Below, piece after piece: positions 7,549 to 15,842 of a DNA stretch of 18,470 nucleotides. Made by a program: the position numbers and the translations under genes. This DNA comes from an uncultured Lachnospiraceae bacterium (GTDB lineage: Bacteria; Bacillota; Clostridia; Lachnospirales; Lachnospiraceae), in the NCBI GenBank assembly GCA_900539175.1, contig UQAW01000076.1, positions 1 to 18,470 of the forward strand. The letters run 5' to 3'. The notes beneath the pieces are model-generated. The model saw nothing but the letters and a program-made list of their open reading frames with translations. It was not told the origin of the DNA and searched no databases. How positions within the stretch are numbered: the stretch's first letter is position 1; each line of letters starts with the position of its first letter.

Positions 7549-8544
7549 CTATCTGTCTGCTGTGACTAATTTGTCATCCCAACTATAATCTAAAGACTTT
7601 TCTCCGAAGTGTTCCTTTACCCATTGATCTGAATATATCGTATCTAAATATCTTTCTCCTCTATCATGCATAATCATGACGCATTTAGAACCACTAGGTA
7701 TTTTATCTTTTATCTTCTTTATTGCACTTAGTATTGCCCCTGTAGAACCACCTGCTAATATAGCTTCCCGATCAACAAGCGTCCGACATCCCTTAATACA
7801 GTCCATATCTGTAACGAAAATACTCTCATCTACCATTCCATCATAAAACAATCCAGGAACAACAGCAGCTCCATGACCTGGAATCATTCTCTTCTTTCTT
7901 TCACCACCAAAAATAACGCTTCCAACCGCATCAACCGCAATTATTCTAGTTGAAAGTTTGTGCCCTCTTATGTATTCTGAATATCCACGGATTGTTCCAC
8001 ATGTACTGGTTGCACAAAAAACATAATCAATATCTCCGTTAAAATATTCATCCAGTTCTTTCATTGCATTCTTATGTCCCAGAGGATTATATATGTTATT
8101 GTACTGGTTAGGACGATAACTATTAGGAATTTTCTCCAACAGTTCTTTTACTCTATTTAACCTTGCCTGCAAGTATTCACCTGTAACTGCATCTGGTTCA
8201 TTAACATAATCAATTTCCGCACCATATACTTTTAACATTTTTATGTTCTGCTCTGTTGTTTTGACATCAACTACACATATAAACCGCAAGTCAAAATAAC
8301 AACATATCTGTGCAAGTGCTATTCCAAGATTTCCAGAACTGGATTCTATTATAACAGTATCCTTATTTACTTTGCCTTCCTCTATGGCTTGCATAAGCAT
8401 ACTGTAACCACTTCTGTCTTTTGCACTCCCTCCTGGATTCATTGCTTCCATTTTCATAAACAGTTGAAAGTCTTCCTTATCAAATACTTTCTTTAATTCT
8501 ATTACTGGTGTATCTCCAATAGTTGACAATATGGAACTTTCCAT
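7549..8544 (-). CDS. sbnA: SbnA-like N-(2-amino-2-carboxyethyl)-L-glutamate synthase (PLP enzyme)
   Basis: A 331-residue fold-type II PLP enzyme related to cysteine synthase. SbnA condenses O-phospho-L-serine with L-glutamate by beta-replacement; SbnB then liberates L-2,3-diaminopropionate. The Schiff-base lysine is K42 in NPGGSAKDRSG, the substrate loop is ESSSGNLG (67-74), and the PLP phosphate loop is ATSTCGTIRG (178-187). The PLP-phosphate loop carries a Cys (C182), and the substrate loop reads SSSGN rather than the TSGNTG of O-acetylserine sulfhydrylases, consistent with SbnA. The ATG at 8544 has AAGGGAAG just upstream. It leads the two-gene sbnAB unit. No siderophore synthetase (IucA/IucC type) is nearby, so the diaminopropionate probably goes into something other than staphyloferrin B. 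Confidence 0.9.
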   Translation of the reverse strand: MESSILSTIGDTPVIELKKVFDKEDFQLFMKMEAMNPGGSAKDRSGYSMLMQAIEEGKVNKDTVIIESSSGNLGIALAQICCYFDLRFICVVDVKTTEQNIKMLKVYGAEIDYVNEPDAVTGEYLQARLNRVKELLEKIPNSYRPNQYNNIYNPLGHKNAMKELDEYFNGDIDYVFCATSTCGTIRGYSEYIRGHKLSTRIIAVDAVGSVIFGGERKKRMIPGHGAAVVPGLFYDGMVDESIFVTDMDCIKGCRTLVDREAILAGGSTGAILSAIKKIKDKIPSGSKCVMIMHDRGERYLDTIYSDQWVKEHFGEKSLDYSWDDKLVTADR

Positions 8545-8599
8545 ATTCTTCCCTTATATGATGTTTTCAGAAGTAAAAACACCATGTTTCCTTTCTTTT

Positions 8600-8628
8600 T
8601 AATAAGTATCGTGGTTCAATGCATTCAA
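8600..8628 (-). promoter_or_regulatory. Weak candidate promoter for sbnAB
   Basis: On the minus strand TTGAAT (8623-8628) is followed after 17 bases by TTATTA (8600-8605), 55 bases before the sbnA ATG. Both hexamers deviate from consensus. It is offered because the roughly 800-bp gap upstream, with an opposite-strand transposase relic, makes an independent promoter for sbnAB likely. Confidence 0.3.
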
Positions 8629-8810
8629 ATATTGTAGACTTTTGATTTTTCCCTGCATCTCTAACACTTGATTGAGATATATTGTTATTACCTTTATCCG
8701 AATCATTTATGTGCTGGATGTTGCCGGAAGTATTTCTCCTGTGTACTTATTTTAATCAAGTCTACGATGATAATCGCTGGTGGATATCACGGTATTTGAC
8801 TTTTAGAAAG

Positions 8811-8825
8811 TGAGGTACTACCTCA
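8811..8825. repeat. 15-base palindrome at the start of the IS110 relic
   Basis: TGAGGTACTACCTCA reads the same on both strands apart from its central base. It overlaps the ATG region of the transposase relic. It may once have covered the transposase ribosome-binding site (GAGG) as a hairpin, which would damp translation. The region 8629-8810 upstream holds no gene; in an intact IS110 element the corresponding non-coding end would carry the bridge RNA. Confidence 0.5.
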
Positions 8826-9267
8826 TGATTTGCGTTGGTATATATACTGCCAAACCCAACCATCTTGCCTCAACCATATCTTCTGATGGTGAAATACTCA
8901 TGGAGCCGTTCAAATTCACAAATGACGCTAATGGAGATGACAGTCTCATCACCGTTCTTGAGTCAACGGCACACTATGGCGACAACCTCATACGATACCT
9001 TGTTGCCAGTTACTTTAAAGTGTGTGTTCAACCCTATCAAGACATCTACAATACGAAAGAATAACATTCGCAAAACTAAGACGGACGTGATCGACGCATA
9101 CACTATTGCTAAAACACTTATGATGCTTCTTATGTAAATCAGATGTTCCCAGATTGCAGTACTTCTTCAAATCCAATCTGCATCAAAAATCTATCTATCC
9201 CCTTTTAAAGGAGGTGCCAACACCATAGAATATTGCTTCTACGCATATTTATTAGCTGGACTTGTAT
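8825..9267 (+). pseudogene. Degraded IS110-family transposase remnant
   Basis: This is the only plus-strand coding trace in the window. Segments of an IS110-type (DEDD) transposase occur in order but in shifting frames. First comes CVGIYTAKPNH with LESTAHYGDNL (8825 to about 9020). The frame then shifts near 9021-9027 and gives NPIKTSTIRKNNIRKTKTDVIDAYTIAKTLMM (about 9028-9128) in several motifs, among them KTDVIDA. After an apparent internal deletion, LQYFFKSNLHQKSIY and LLKEVPTP appear (9154-9225), followed by a stop and IASTH. The usual GIDxAK aspartate is a tyrosine (GIYTAK), the mid-domain glutamate and the KTDxxDA aspartates remain, and the C-terminal serine-containing domain is missing. 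It cannot be functional. It separates the exporter operon from sbnAB. Confidence 0.8.
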
Positions 9268-9291
9268 AAGAAACATGACTACTCTTTATTC

Positions 9292-9339
9292 ATATTTCAA
9301 ATGTATATGCGTGAAATTACTCATATACATTTGAAATAT
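9292..9339. repeat. Perfect 18-bp inverted repeat downstream of the FtsX-type permease
   Basis: ATATTTCAAATGTATATG (9292-9309) and its exact complement (9322-9339) flank a 12-base loop. It lies 13 bases past the permease stop codon, so it would form a stable hairpin at the 3' end of the block A transcript. On the minus strand it is followed by GAATAAAGAG rather than a U-run, so it is not a classic intrinsic terminator. It may protect an mRNA 3' end, or be what is left of an element end next to the IS110 relic. Confidence 0.75.
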
Positions 9340-9352
9340 ATAATCATGTTAC

Positions 9353-11842
9353 TTACTCATTATTTCTCAAAATTTGTTCTGGCGAAATATTGTATATCTT
9401 CTTGTTTAGCAAAATATGAACAGCAAGCCAAGAAACAAAAATAATTCCAATTAACATAAGAAGCAATCTTAATGGCAGTACAACCGGCATTCCAGTTGTA
9501 ACACTTGAAATAATCAATGGATAGATCAGAGACACAATCCATTTACTGAATGGAATCGAAATGGCGCTGCTTAATATGATCACAAAAATAGGATTTACCA
9601 AATACAACTGCTGAACTTCTCCTTGACTATAACCCATAATTTTAAGCAGTGAAATCGCATTCATTGACTTTTCGGTAATTAACTTCATCATCATATAGAA
9701 GATACCTACGAAAATAAAGATCCCCATTCCCATAAGCATATAAACAATCCCCATTAATGAATCTGTTCTACGTTCTGCACCAATTACAGTATCGTCTTTT
9801 GTGATTGTAGCACCAAGTCTGCTCTCATCAATATCCAGTTTTTTATCCGATAAAACAAGATTCCAGTAATTCTCCTCTTCTCCAAAGACTTCTCGCATAT
9901 TGTCGATGTCCATGAATAAATAAAGTCCTGTCGAATAATCAACAACCCCTGCAACCGTAAAGCAGTAAGCTTCATTTCCCATTCTGCTTGAAAGATAAAT
10001 CTTATCTCCAACATCCCATCCAAACTTATCCTTTGTGGAATCTGTAATATAGATTTCCTTCCTGCTTCCTGTCAGGTTATAATCAAAATATTTACTGTTT
10101 TTAGATAGGCCCCAGACTTCTACATCCAGCTGGCTATTGGTTAAGTCCAATGTTGCCTCCAGTCCCTTATAGAAAACAGCTTCGCCTCCCGTTGGTACAT
10201 CCTCTGATGGGAATTTGTAATAATACTTGTATGCATAGTGAATATCTTCTTCACAGCCTTTTACCCAGGTATCTAAAGTACCATACAGAGTAGCACTAAA
10301 TACCATCATAAAGATTGTCATGATTAATGATATAAATAGTAATAGGAAGCTTGGCATTTCACGTAAAAACAAACGGAACTGAAACTTCTTCTTAAACTTC
10401 ATATTGACTAAACCAACTTCCAGATTCTTTGTTTCAATGTTGGTATTACGAAGCATGTTTAATACTGGTTTTGATAATGCAACCTTAATGACAATCCAGT
10501 TTACAATAATTGCCAAGAGTGTTGGTACAACAAGACCATACAGTATTAGGTAGACCGGATATGCTGTAGGCAAGTCAACGATACATCCATTTGCTACATA
10601 ATCCTTTGTAAACAGGAAGATTAAATTAAATCCTGCTATTGTACCAACCAAAGAAGCCAAAAATACAACAAGTACTGGCGTTACAATAAAGGTACAAGCT
10701 AACTCATTACTTTTATATCCCATTGCATAAAGAGTTCCAATTGTCCGGCTCTGCTTCTTAATATCATTGGCAGATATCACAGCAATTAAAAAGGCTAGGG
10801 ACAAGAACAGTGCTACTCCAATTGGCAATGCGCAATACTTATTTGTAGCCGCAAAGTCTCTGTAATCACCAATTCTAGCATTTTTATCTTTTGGAGTTAT
10901 GCTGATTAAGTTTTGCCACTCAACCTCTAAATACTCATCTGTCACATCATAAACAGCTTCACGCAAATCTTTAGAACGTTTATATAATGTCTCTGCCCCC
11001 TCGTTAAGTGGATTCATCATTGGATTCATTTGAGGATTCTCATTGATCTTCTTAATGGCATCATATAAATCCTTTGCTCCATCTGCCACATCATCTGCAC
11101 CGTTCGTAAATTCACTGATTTCGTCATTTACATCATCAATTGTTTTCTTCATGTATTTATCCGAAACTTTTGTTTCATCAAATTTCATTTCACTAAGCCA
11201 GTCCTGTAGCTGGGCATGATTATATTCTCCCTTCAATTGATATGCATAACTATATTCCGCCCTATAGTTATCCATCATGGCATCAAAACTCGAATCGGCA
11301 ACAAAGGCGGTACCAAACATTTCAGAATTTGGATATGCAGAATCAATCTGCTTTAAAGATGCATCATAATCAATTGAGTATCCCCAACCAGTTATATAAA
11401 ATGTCTTTCCAGCTAATGAAATAGTATCGCCAACATTCATTGAATGCTTCTCGGCATAATGCTGCTCAATTACAATTTCATTATCCTTTTTTGCCATATT
11501 TCCCTTACGCAATTTAACTAAGTTTATCTTTTGTCGATCTTTGAATACACGAAGTGTAGTATTCTTATATGAAAAATTTATATAAAAACTTTCTTCCAAC
11601 TCTACTCCATGCTCTTTTAACTCTGCCTTCTGGCTATCATTTAACGGAACAAATAAAGAAAAATTGCCATCTTCCACATTTGTTTCTTTCTCTAGATCAT
11701 TCAATGCATAGCTGATAGAATCCGATGCATCACTAACTGAAATGATTAAAGCAAGTCCCACTGCAATAAGCACAAATACTGCAAAATACTGGAACCATTC
11801 TTTCCTTAAGTTTCTTAGAGTTTGTTTTCTTAATATCCTCAT
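9353..11842 (-). CDS. MacB/FtsX-type ABC transporter permease
   Basis: An 829-residue membrane protein with two FtsX-like units. A first transmembrane helix at about 17-36 is followed by a large extracytoplasmic domain (about 40-330) that includes an alpha-helical section near 230-310. A block of three helices follows at about 337-460. A further helix near 495-520 is followed by a second extracytoplasmic domain, and a last block of three helices ends at the C-terminus (about 690-815). This layout is typical of long single-chain permeases that work with a MacB/LolD-type ATPase in exporting or extracting peptides and lipids by mechanotransmission rather than channel transport. It starts 3 bases after the ATPase stop codon, with GGAGTGG inside the end of that gene. 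It is the last gene of block A. The substrate is unknown; export of, or self-resistance to, the cluster product is inference. Confidence 0.9.
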   Translation of the reverse strand: MRILRKQTLRNLRKEWFQYFAVFVLIAVGLALIISVSDASDSISYALNDLEKETNVEDGNFSLFVPLNDSQKAELKEHGVELEESFYINFSYKNTTLRVFKDRQKINLVKLRKGNMAKKDNEIVIEQHYAEKHSMNVGDTISLAGKTFYITGWGYSIDYDASLKQIDSAYPNSEMFGTAFVADSSFDAMMDNYRAEYSYAYQLKGEYNHAQLQDWLSEMKFDETKVSDKYMKKTIDDVNDEISEFTNGADDVADGAKDLYDAIKKINENPQMNPMMNPLNEGAETLYKRSKDLREAVYDVTDEYLEVEWQNLISITPKDKNARIGDYRDFAATNKYCALPIGVALFLSLAFLIAVISANDIKKQSRTIGTLYAMGYKSNELACTFIVTPVLVVFLASLVGTIAGFNLIFLFTKDYVANGCIVDLPTAYPVYLILYGLVVPTLLAIIVNWIVIKVALSKPVLNMLRNTNIETKNLEVGLVNMKFKKKFQFRLFLREMPSFLLLFISLIMTIFMMVFSATLYGTLDTWVKGCEEDIHYAYKYYYKFPSEDVPTGGEAVFYKGLEATLDLTNSQLDVEVWGLSKNSKYFDYNLTGSRKEIYITDSTKDKFGWDVGDKIYLSSRMGNEAYCFTVAGVVDYSTGLYLFMDIDNMREVFGEEENYWNLVLSDKKLDIDESRLGATITKDDTVIGAERRTDSLMGIVYMLMGMGIFIFVGIFYMMMKLITEKSMNAISLLKIMGYSQGEVQQLYLVNPIFVIILSSAISIPFSKWIVSLIYPLIISSVTTGMPVVLPLRLLLMLIGIIFVSWLAVHILLNKKIYNISPEQILRNNE

Positions 11843-11845
11843 CTT

Positions 11846-12562
11846 CTACCACTCCAAATCCTTAGCCGGTATTATCACCTTATTTTCGTATGCATCTGAA
11901 ATCAAACCATCCTTGATGGTAATTACATTATGGGTCATATCCTTTATTGCTGTGTTATGTGTAATAATTAACATGGTTGTACCATATTCCCTATTTATCT
12001 TTTCAAGAAGAACTAGTATATCTTTACTGGTTTTGTAATCCAAAGCACCAGTTGGCTCATCGCATAATAAAACTTTTGGATTCTTCACCAATGCACGCCC
12101 AATTGCACATCGTTGCTGCTGTCCTCCTGAAAGTTGGGATGGAAACTTATCCTGATGCTGTTCCATACCTAACACCTTAAGGATTCCATCTATTTCAATT
12201 GGTGATTTAGAAAGATATTCACACACCTGTATATTTTCACGGACTGTCAAATTAGGTATCAGATTGTACATCTGAAAAATAAAGCCCAGATTTGCTCTTC
12301 TATATTCCACCAGTTTCTTTGGTCTCATTTTTGTAATATCTTTGCCTTCACAGAAAACGCTTCCACTGTCTACCGTATCCAATCCACCTAGAATATTCAT
12401 AAAAGTGGACTTTCCACTACCAGACTGGCCAAGAATTGTATACATTTTCCCTTCCTCAAATGTAGCACTAATCCCTTTTAATACCTGAGTCTTTGCCTCT
12501 CCATTCCCATAACTTTTAAAAATATTCTCTGCTCTTAAAATCTCGCGACTCTTTGCATTCAT
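11846..12562 (-). CDS. MacB/LolD-type ABC transporter ATP-binding protein
   Basis: A 238-residue ATPase with Walker A GQSGSGKST (45-53), a Q-loop in FIFQMYNL, the signature LSGGQQQR, Walker B VLLCDEPTGALD and the switch histidine in IITHN. The DEPTGALD form and the LIPNLTVREN segment after the Q-loop are typical of the MacB/LolD/FtsE class, which pairs with FtsX-type permeases. It energises the permease encoded immediately downstream. The start is well supported by GGGAGGAAAG. It follows the thioesterase gene by 38 bases. Confidence 0.94.
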   Translation of the reverse strand: MNAKSREILRAENIFKSYGNGEAKTQVLKGISATFEEGKMYTILGQSGSGKSTFMNILGGLDTVDSGSVFCEGKDITKMRPKKLVEYRRANLGFIFQMYNLIPNLTVRENIQVCEYLSKSPIEIDGILKVLGMEQHQDKFPSQLSGGQQQRCAIGRALVKNPKVLLCDEPTGALDYKTSKDILVLLEKINREYGTTMLIITHNTAIKDMTHNVITIKDGLISDAYENKVIIPAKDLEW

Positions 12563-12600
12563 TATACTTTCCTCCCGTAAAAATCAACTGATTATCTATC

Positions 12601-13338
12601 CTAATCAATATATTGTAAATATGCTTCCCCTTTAAATTTTAATCTGTTTCTGCTATCAGATCCTTGTACATAAAATTTATTTCCTTCGTTTATCTTTCCT
12701 AAATTTATCTCATCATTTACATAACACTCTGAGATAAAATCAATCTGTAGCTTGTTAATATATTGATCTTCGTACTGCTCCATTTTTATTACATTACTGA
12801 TTATTTCTGCATAACGGACATTATTCATATGACCATTTCTATCTATATCACTATACTCCACATGATACTTCTTGATATTTTCTACCTTTTTCCGACAAAC
12901 CTCTTTGACTCTTACATGCTCAGTGTCACCGGAATATATATACTGTTCTAAGATCTCAGTATGTAATCTAGGATTAATCAACTTTCTTGATTCAAGATTT
13001 ACCAACACTGTAACTACAACTGCACTTCCCACATATTCTTCTCCGATATACAATTTTGCTTTTCTGTATAGTTTAGAACTGATTAGTGGGCATTGGTATA
13101 CCCTTAATGTCAATACTTCACCAAAATAAATTGGACGTTGTAATTCAATCCTGACTGACAGGACAAACATTTCTATTTCTTTAAACATCCTTGATACTTT
13201 TTCTTTGATAGAGCCTACTTGATGTACCTGCTCAATGGTTATCTCTTGTATAAAATTCAGAATGGAAGATATCTTGCACACACGATTTAATCCAGCATGA
13301 TAGTTATTAATCATAAATAACTTTTCAAATACATTCAT
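12601..13338 (-). CDS. Acyl-ACP thioesterase, double hotdog fold
   Basis: A 245-residue protein matching bacterial relatives of plant FatA/FatB. The N-terminal hotdog repeat is at about 1-140 (helix ILNFIQEITIEQVHQVG near 26-42). The C-terminal repeat, from about 150, carries the diagnostic YSDIDRNGHMNNVRYAE segment with its catalytic-region Asn and His. It would hydrolyse a finished acyl chain from its carrier protein, giving a free acid. Housekeeping fatty-acid synthesis in many Firmicutes passes acyl-ACP straight to PlsX, so a thioesterase inside a KS/CLF operon suggests chain release for a product. It starts 3 bases after the GNAT gene; the AGGAG site lies within the last codons of that gene, which favours coupling. 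Chain-length preference cannot be read from the sequence. Confidence 0.85.
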   Translation of the reverse strand: MNVFEKLFMINNYHAGLNRVCKISSILNFIQEITIEQVHQVGSIKEKVSRMFKEIEMFVLSVRIELQRPIYFGEVLTLRVYQCPLISSKLYRKAKLYIGEEYVGSAVVVTVLVNLESRKLINPRLHTEILEQYIYSGDTEHVRVKEVCRKKVENIKKYHVEYSDIDRNGHMNNVRYAEIISNVIKMEQYEDQYINKLQIDFISECYVNDEINLGKINEGNKFYVQGSDSRNRLKFKGEAYLQYID

Positions 13339-13341
13339 ACT

Positions 13342-14937
13342 CTAGATACTGCTCCTTTCTATAGTAATAGTCCCAAGCTGTATCCGTGTGCTTCCACTTA
13401 CAATATTTTTTTCAAGCACATCTGACTGTTTCCTGAAACGGAATCCTAAATAATTGTACTGGTGAAAGCAATATATATCCTGATCTGAAACAATTTCATA
13501 TTTTTCATGTCCAAATACTACTTCCACTTTCTTTACAAAACTCTTTGTATAATCTTCATTTCCAAAATACTCATAAATTATTTCATCACAATATGCTCTG
13601 TAATCTTTATCATTGTAGCTCTTATTTACGATTTCACTCTCTGTAACAATCGTACAGTTATAACTTAAGTCATCAAATGCTAAATGAAATACTGGTTCAC
13701 GTATTATCTCTTCAAAAATATCCGCATATGTATCGATTCTCACTCTATTCTCTTCAAATGTATACTCACGATAAAGTGTATATTTTTTGCTTTCTTCTGT
13801 AATCCTATATCTGTTTTCTTCTAATTTCTCCTGTATTAAGGCAATCTCCTTTGGAACTAAATAACCAAACAATAGTGGTCGTGTAATGCATGGCCACATT
13901 TCCACAAACAATGGATTGCCTTCTTTAAAAAATCTCAAATATCCTGTTTGCAAATCCAGTATCTGCTCTGCAGAACTTCCCTGAAGATATTTTTGTTCCT
14001 TTTGTATATTGGGTCTAGGATACATATAAAACGTTGTGTCTGAATCAGAAAATCCCAACCGGATCTTCTCAATTGATTTCTTAATTGCAATCGCTTTTAT
14101 TTCTCCTTCTGCTAGAAAAACAGCTTCTTCTTTTATCTTATCTCCTCCTTCATAAAAAGCCAACTGGACATTAAGATTCTGATAAGCTGTAATAGCCAAT
14201 TTTGAATCATTTTCCAATAATACTGCTTGGAAGTAATCATCCAGCAAAATCTTTCCAACATTTTCATTTATGATATTAACAAAAAACTTATAATTAGCTT
14301 CTTTAACATGATATGCCTGTAACACATATTTATTATCAATTAATTCTGTTTTCTGTTTGGCGGTTCTCTTATCTAACCGTTTTGTTACCTCATAAATCTG
14401 CCCAAACTCTTTCGTTGCTTCCGCAATAGAAGCAGACCCTAATGTTTCGATGATAAGTGGCGTGTATATTCTTAATAAATATAAACCATATATACTTGGT
14501 TCATTCTTCAGCAGAACACCGCCAAGACGTCTTAGAACATAGAGAGAATTCATATTTGCTTTCAATGTGTCACATATGACTACCTTATAACCATTCTTAA
14601 TTGCAGTTTCCATTGCAAGCATATAAAGAGCCCCAATGGAAGGCATTAATCTCTGATATCTGGCATCCACCAAGGCAGTCCCAAGAATAATCTGTTTTTT
14701 TTGTGCAACCCCCTGATTACCATTCAAATACAAGGCGATATGGCCAATTACCTCATCATCAACTTTAGCAACTACAGCAAACTGGAATCCTCTTCTGTCC
14801 TGATATTCTATGTATCTTTCAGCAGTCAAATCTGGATCAAGCTTCCCTAGATAATATTTGTTTCTTTTCAAGAGATTTACAACAGACTCAACATCTCTCT
14901 CCCTGTCATATATTGTAAATTCTATTTCCTTGACCAT
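13342..14937 (-). CDS. GNAT-domain protein with a large uncharacterised C-terminal region
   Basis: A 531-residue protein. Residues 1-165 look like a GCN5-related N-acetyltransferase: a beta strand FAVVAKVDDEVIGHIALY, a degenerate acyl-CoA loop around VDARYQRLMPSIGALYML, and a motif-B-like NMNSLYVLRRLGG. GNATs transfer an acyl group from CoA, or sometimes ACP, to an amine. The C-terminal 350 residues match nothing I can name; they show alternating short hydrophobic strands (for example YRITEESKKYTLYREYTF near 410) suggesting a beta-rich fold. The start has GAGGAG upstream. It sits between the exporter permease and the thioesterase, 3 bases from the latter. N-acylation of diaminopropionate is an attractive role but is context inference only; the C-terminal part could bind substrate, carrier protein or a sugar. 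Confidence 0.7.
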   Translation of the reverse strand: MVKEIEFTIYDRERDVESVVNLLKRNKYYLGKLDPDLTAERYIEYQDRRGFQFAVVAKVDDEVIGHIALYLNGNQGVAQKKQIILGTALVDARYQRLMPSIGALYMLAMETAIKNGYKVVICDTLKANMNSLYVLRRLGGVLLKNEPSIYGLYLLRIYTPLIIETLGSASIAEATKEFGQIYEVTKRLDKRTAKQKTELIDNKYVLQAYHVKEANYKFFVNIINENVGKILLDDYFQAVLLENDSKLAITAYQNLNVQLAFYEGGDKIKEEAVFLAEGEIKAIAIKKSIEKIRLGFSDSDTTFYMYPRPNIQKEQKYLQGSSAEQILDLQTGYLRFFKEGNPLFVEMWPCITRPLLFGYLVPKEIALIQEKLEENRYRITEESKKYTLYREYTFEENRVRIDTYADIFEEIIREPVFHLAFDDLSYNCTIVTESEIVNKSYNDKDYRAYCDEIIYEYFGNEDYTKSFVKKVEVVFGHEKYEIVSDQDIYCFHQYNYLGFRFRKQSDVLEKNIVSGSTRIQLGTITIERSSI

Positions 14938-14956
14938 AGTACATATCTCCTCACTA

Positions 14957-15841
14957 TCAATATTTTTGTGCTTTCCTGTTACTACGGATCAGATAAAGAA
15001 CAAGTGCTACAATAGCCCACATCAGCATATAAAAAATACTCAATCTAATAGATAATATACTATCATCAACATAATACTTGACTCCATAACATTCCAAATA
15101 TTCTCTCTGCAGACTTTCTGGCACTTTTCCCATTACTCCATCAATCGAATTAGACATTAATATACTTCTAAATACAACTGCACAATGACCAAACGGAATT
15201 ACCTTTAATACATCCTGAACTTTATTTGGTAACATTCCAATAGGCATATACACACCTTCTAAGAACCCGATGATTGTACCAGCTATTATACTTAACGAAG
15301 TAAATGCCTGACGGCTCTTTAATAATGAAGTTATAACTCCCATAACACTGCAAGAAAAAAAGGATGTGTACAATATCATTAAACATACTTTCACATACTG
15401 CGATATAGAAAACGCATGCCCAGTTGCTACATAAATGTAAATACTATATATGATTAAGGGTAAAAAACTCATAACTGAACCAATTATGCAGGAACTGATT
15501 AAAACGGATAATGGATATTTCCATTTTCCCACTGGCGAAGACTTAAAATCCTTTGTAATCTTCTTATCCATGTCATGAACAAGTGTTCCAAGTCCCCCTA
15601 ACCCACTTGTTACTGGCGTAATCGCCAAAAGTCCAGCTAAAACCCAACTATTTACAAGCCATAAAATATCTTTATGACTAACATTCAAATTTTTAACAGT
15701 TCCATTCACCATGTCTATCTGCAACTTAGATAAAAACAAAACATATACTCCAATTGCAATAACTACAGAGAGAACTGATAGAATAACGTCTGAAATGTCT
15801 CTAAAATAGAGCAGTAAATTACGTCTTATCAAACTTAACAT
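14957..15841 (-). CDS. ABC-2 type (DrrB-like) exporter permease
   Basis: A 294-residue membrane protein with six hydrophobic segments, at about 17-37, 60-85, 109-137, 147-170, 178-197 and 265-287. It also has the ABC-2 family feature of a short amphipathic stretch after the fifth segment (EGVYMPIGMLPNKVQDV, then IPFGHCA). This topology matches the DrrB/NodJ permeases that pair with DrrA-type ATPases to export polyketides, lipids or polysaccharides. It starts one base after the stop codon of the ATPase gene, with AGAGGTG just upstream, so the two are made together. The substrate is presumably the cluster product, by context. Confidence 0.9.
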   Translation of the reverse strand: MLSLIRRNLLLYFRDISDVILSVLSVVIAIGVYVLFLSKLQIDMVNGTVKNLNVSHKDILWLVNSWVLAGLLAITPVTSGLGGLGTLVHDMDKKITKDFKSSPVGKWKYPLSVLISSCIIGSVMSFLPLIIYSIYIYVATGHAFSISQYVKVCLMILYTSFFSCSVMGVITSLLKSRQAFTSLSIIAGTIIGFLEGVYMPIGMLPNKVQDVLKVIPFGHCAVVFRSILMSNSIDGVMGKVPESLQREYLECYGVKYYVDDSILSIRLSIFYMLMWAIVALVLYLIRSNRKAQKY

Positions 15842-15842
15842 G

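Noticed and set aside
6531..8544. Siderophore (staphyloferrin B) locus based on sbnA and sbnB
   Set aside because: No IucA/IucC-type synthetase, decarboxylase, citrate synthase or siderophore-binding gene is present; the neighbours point to an acyl/polyketide product.
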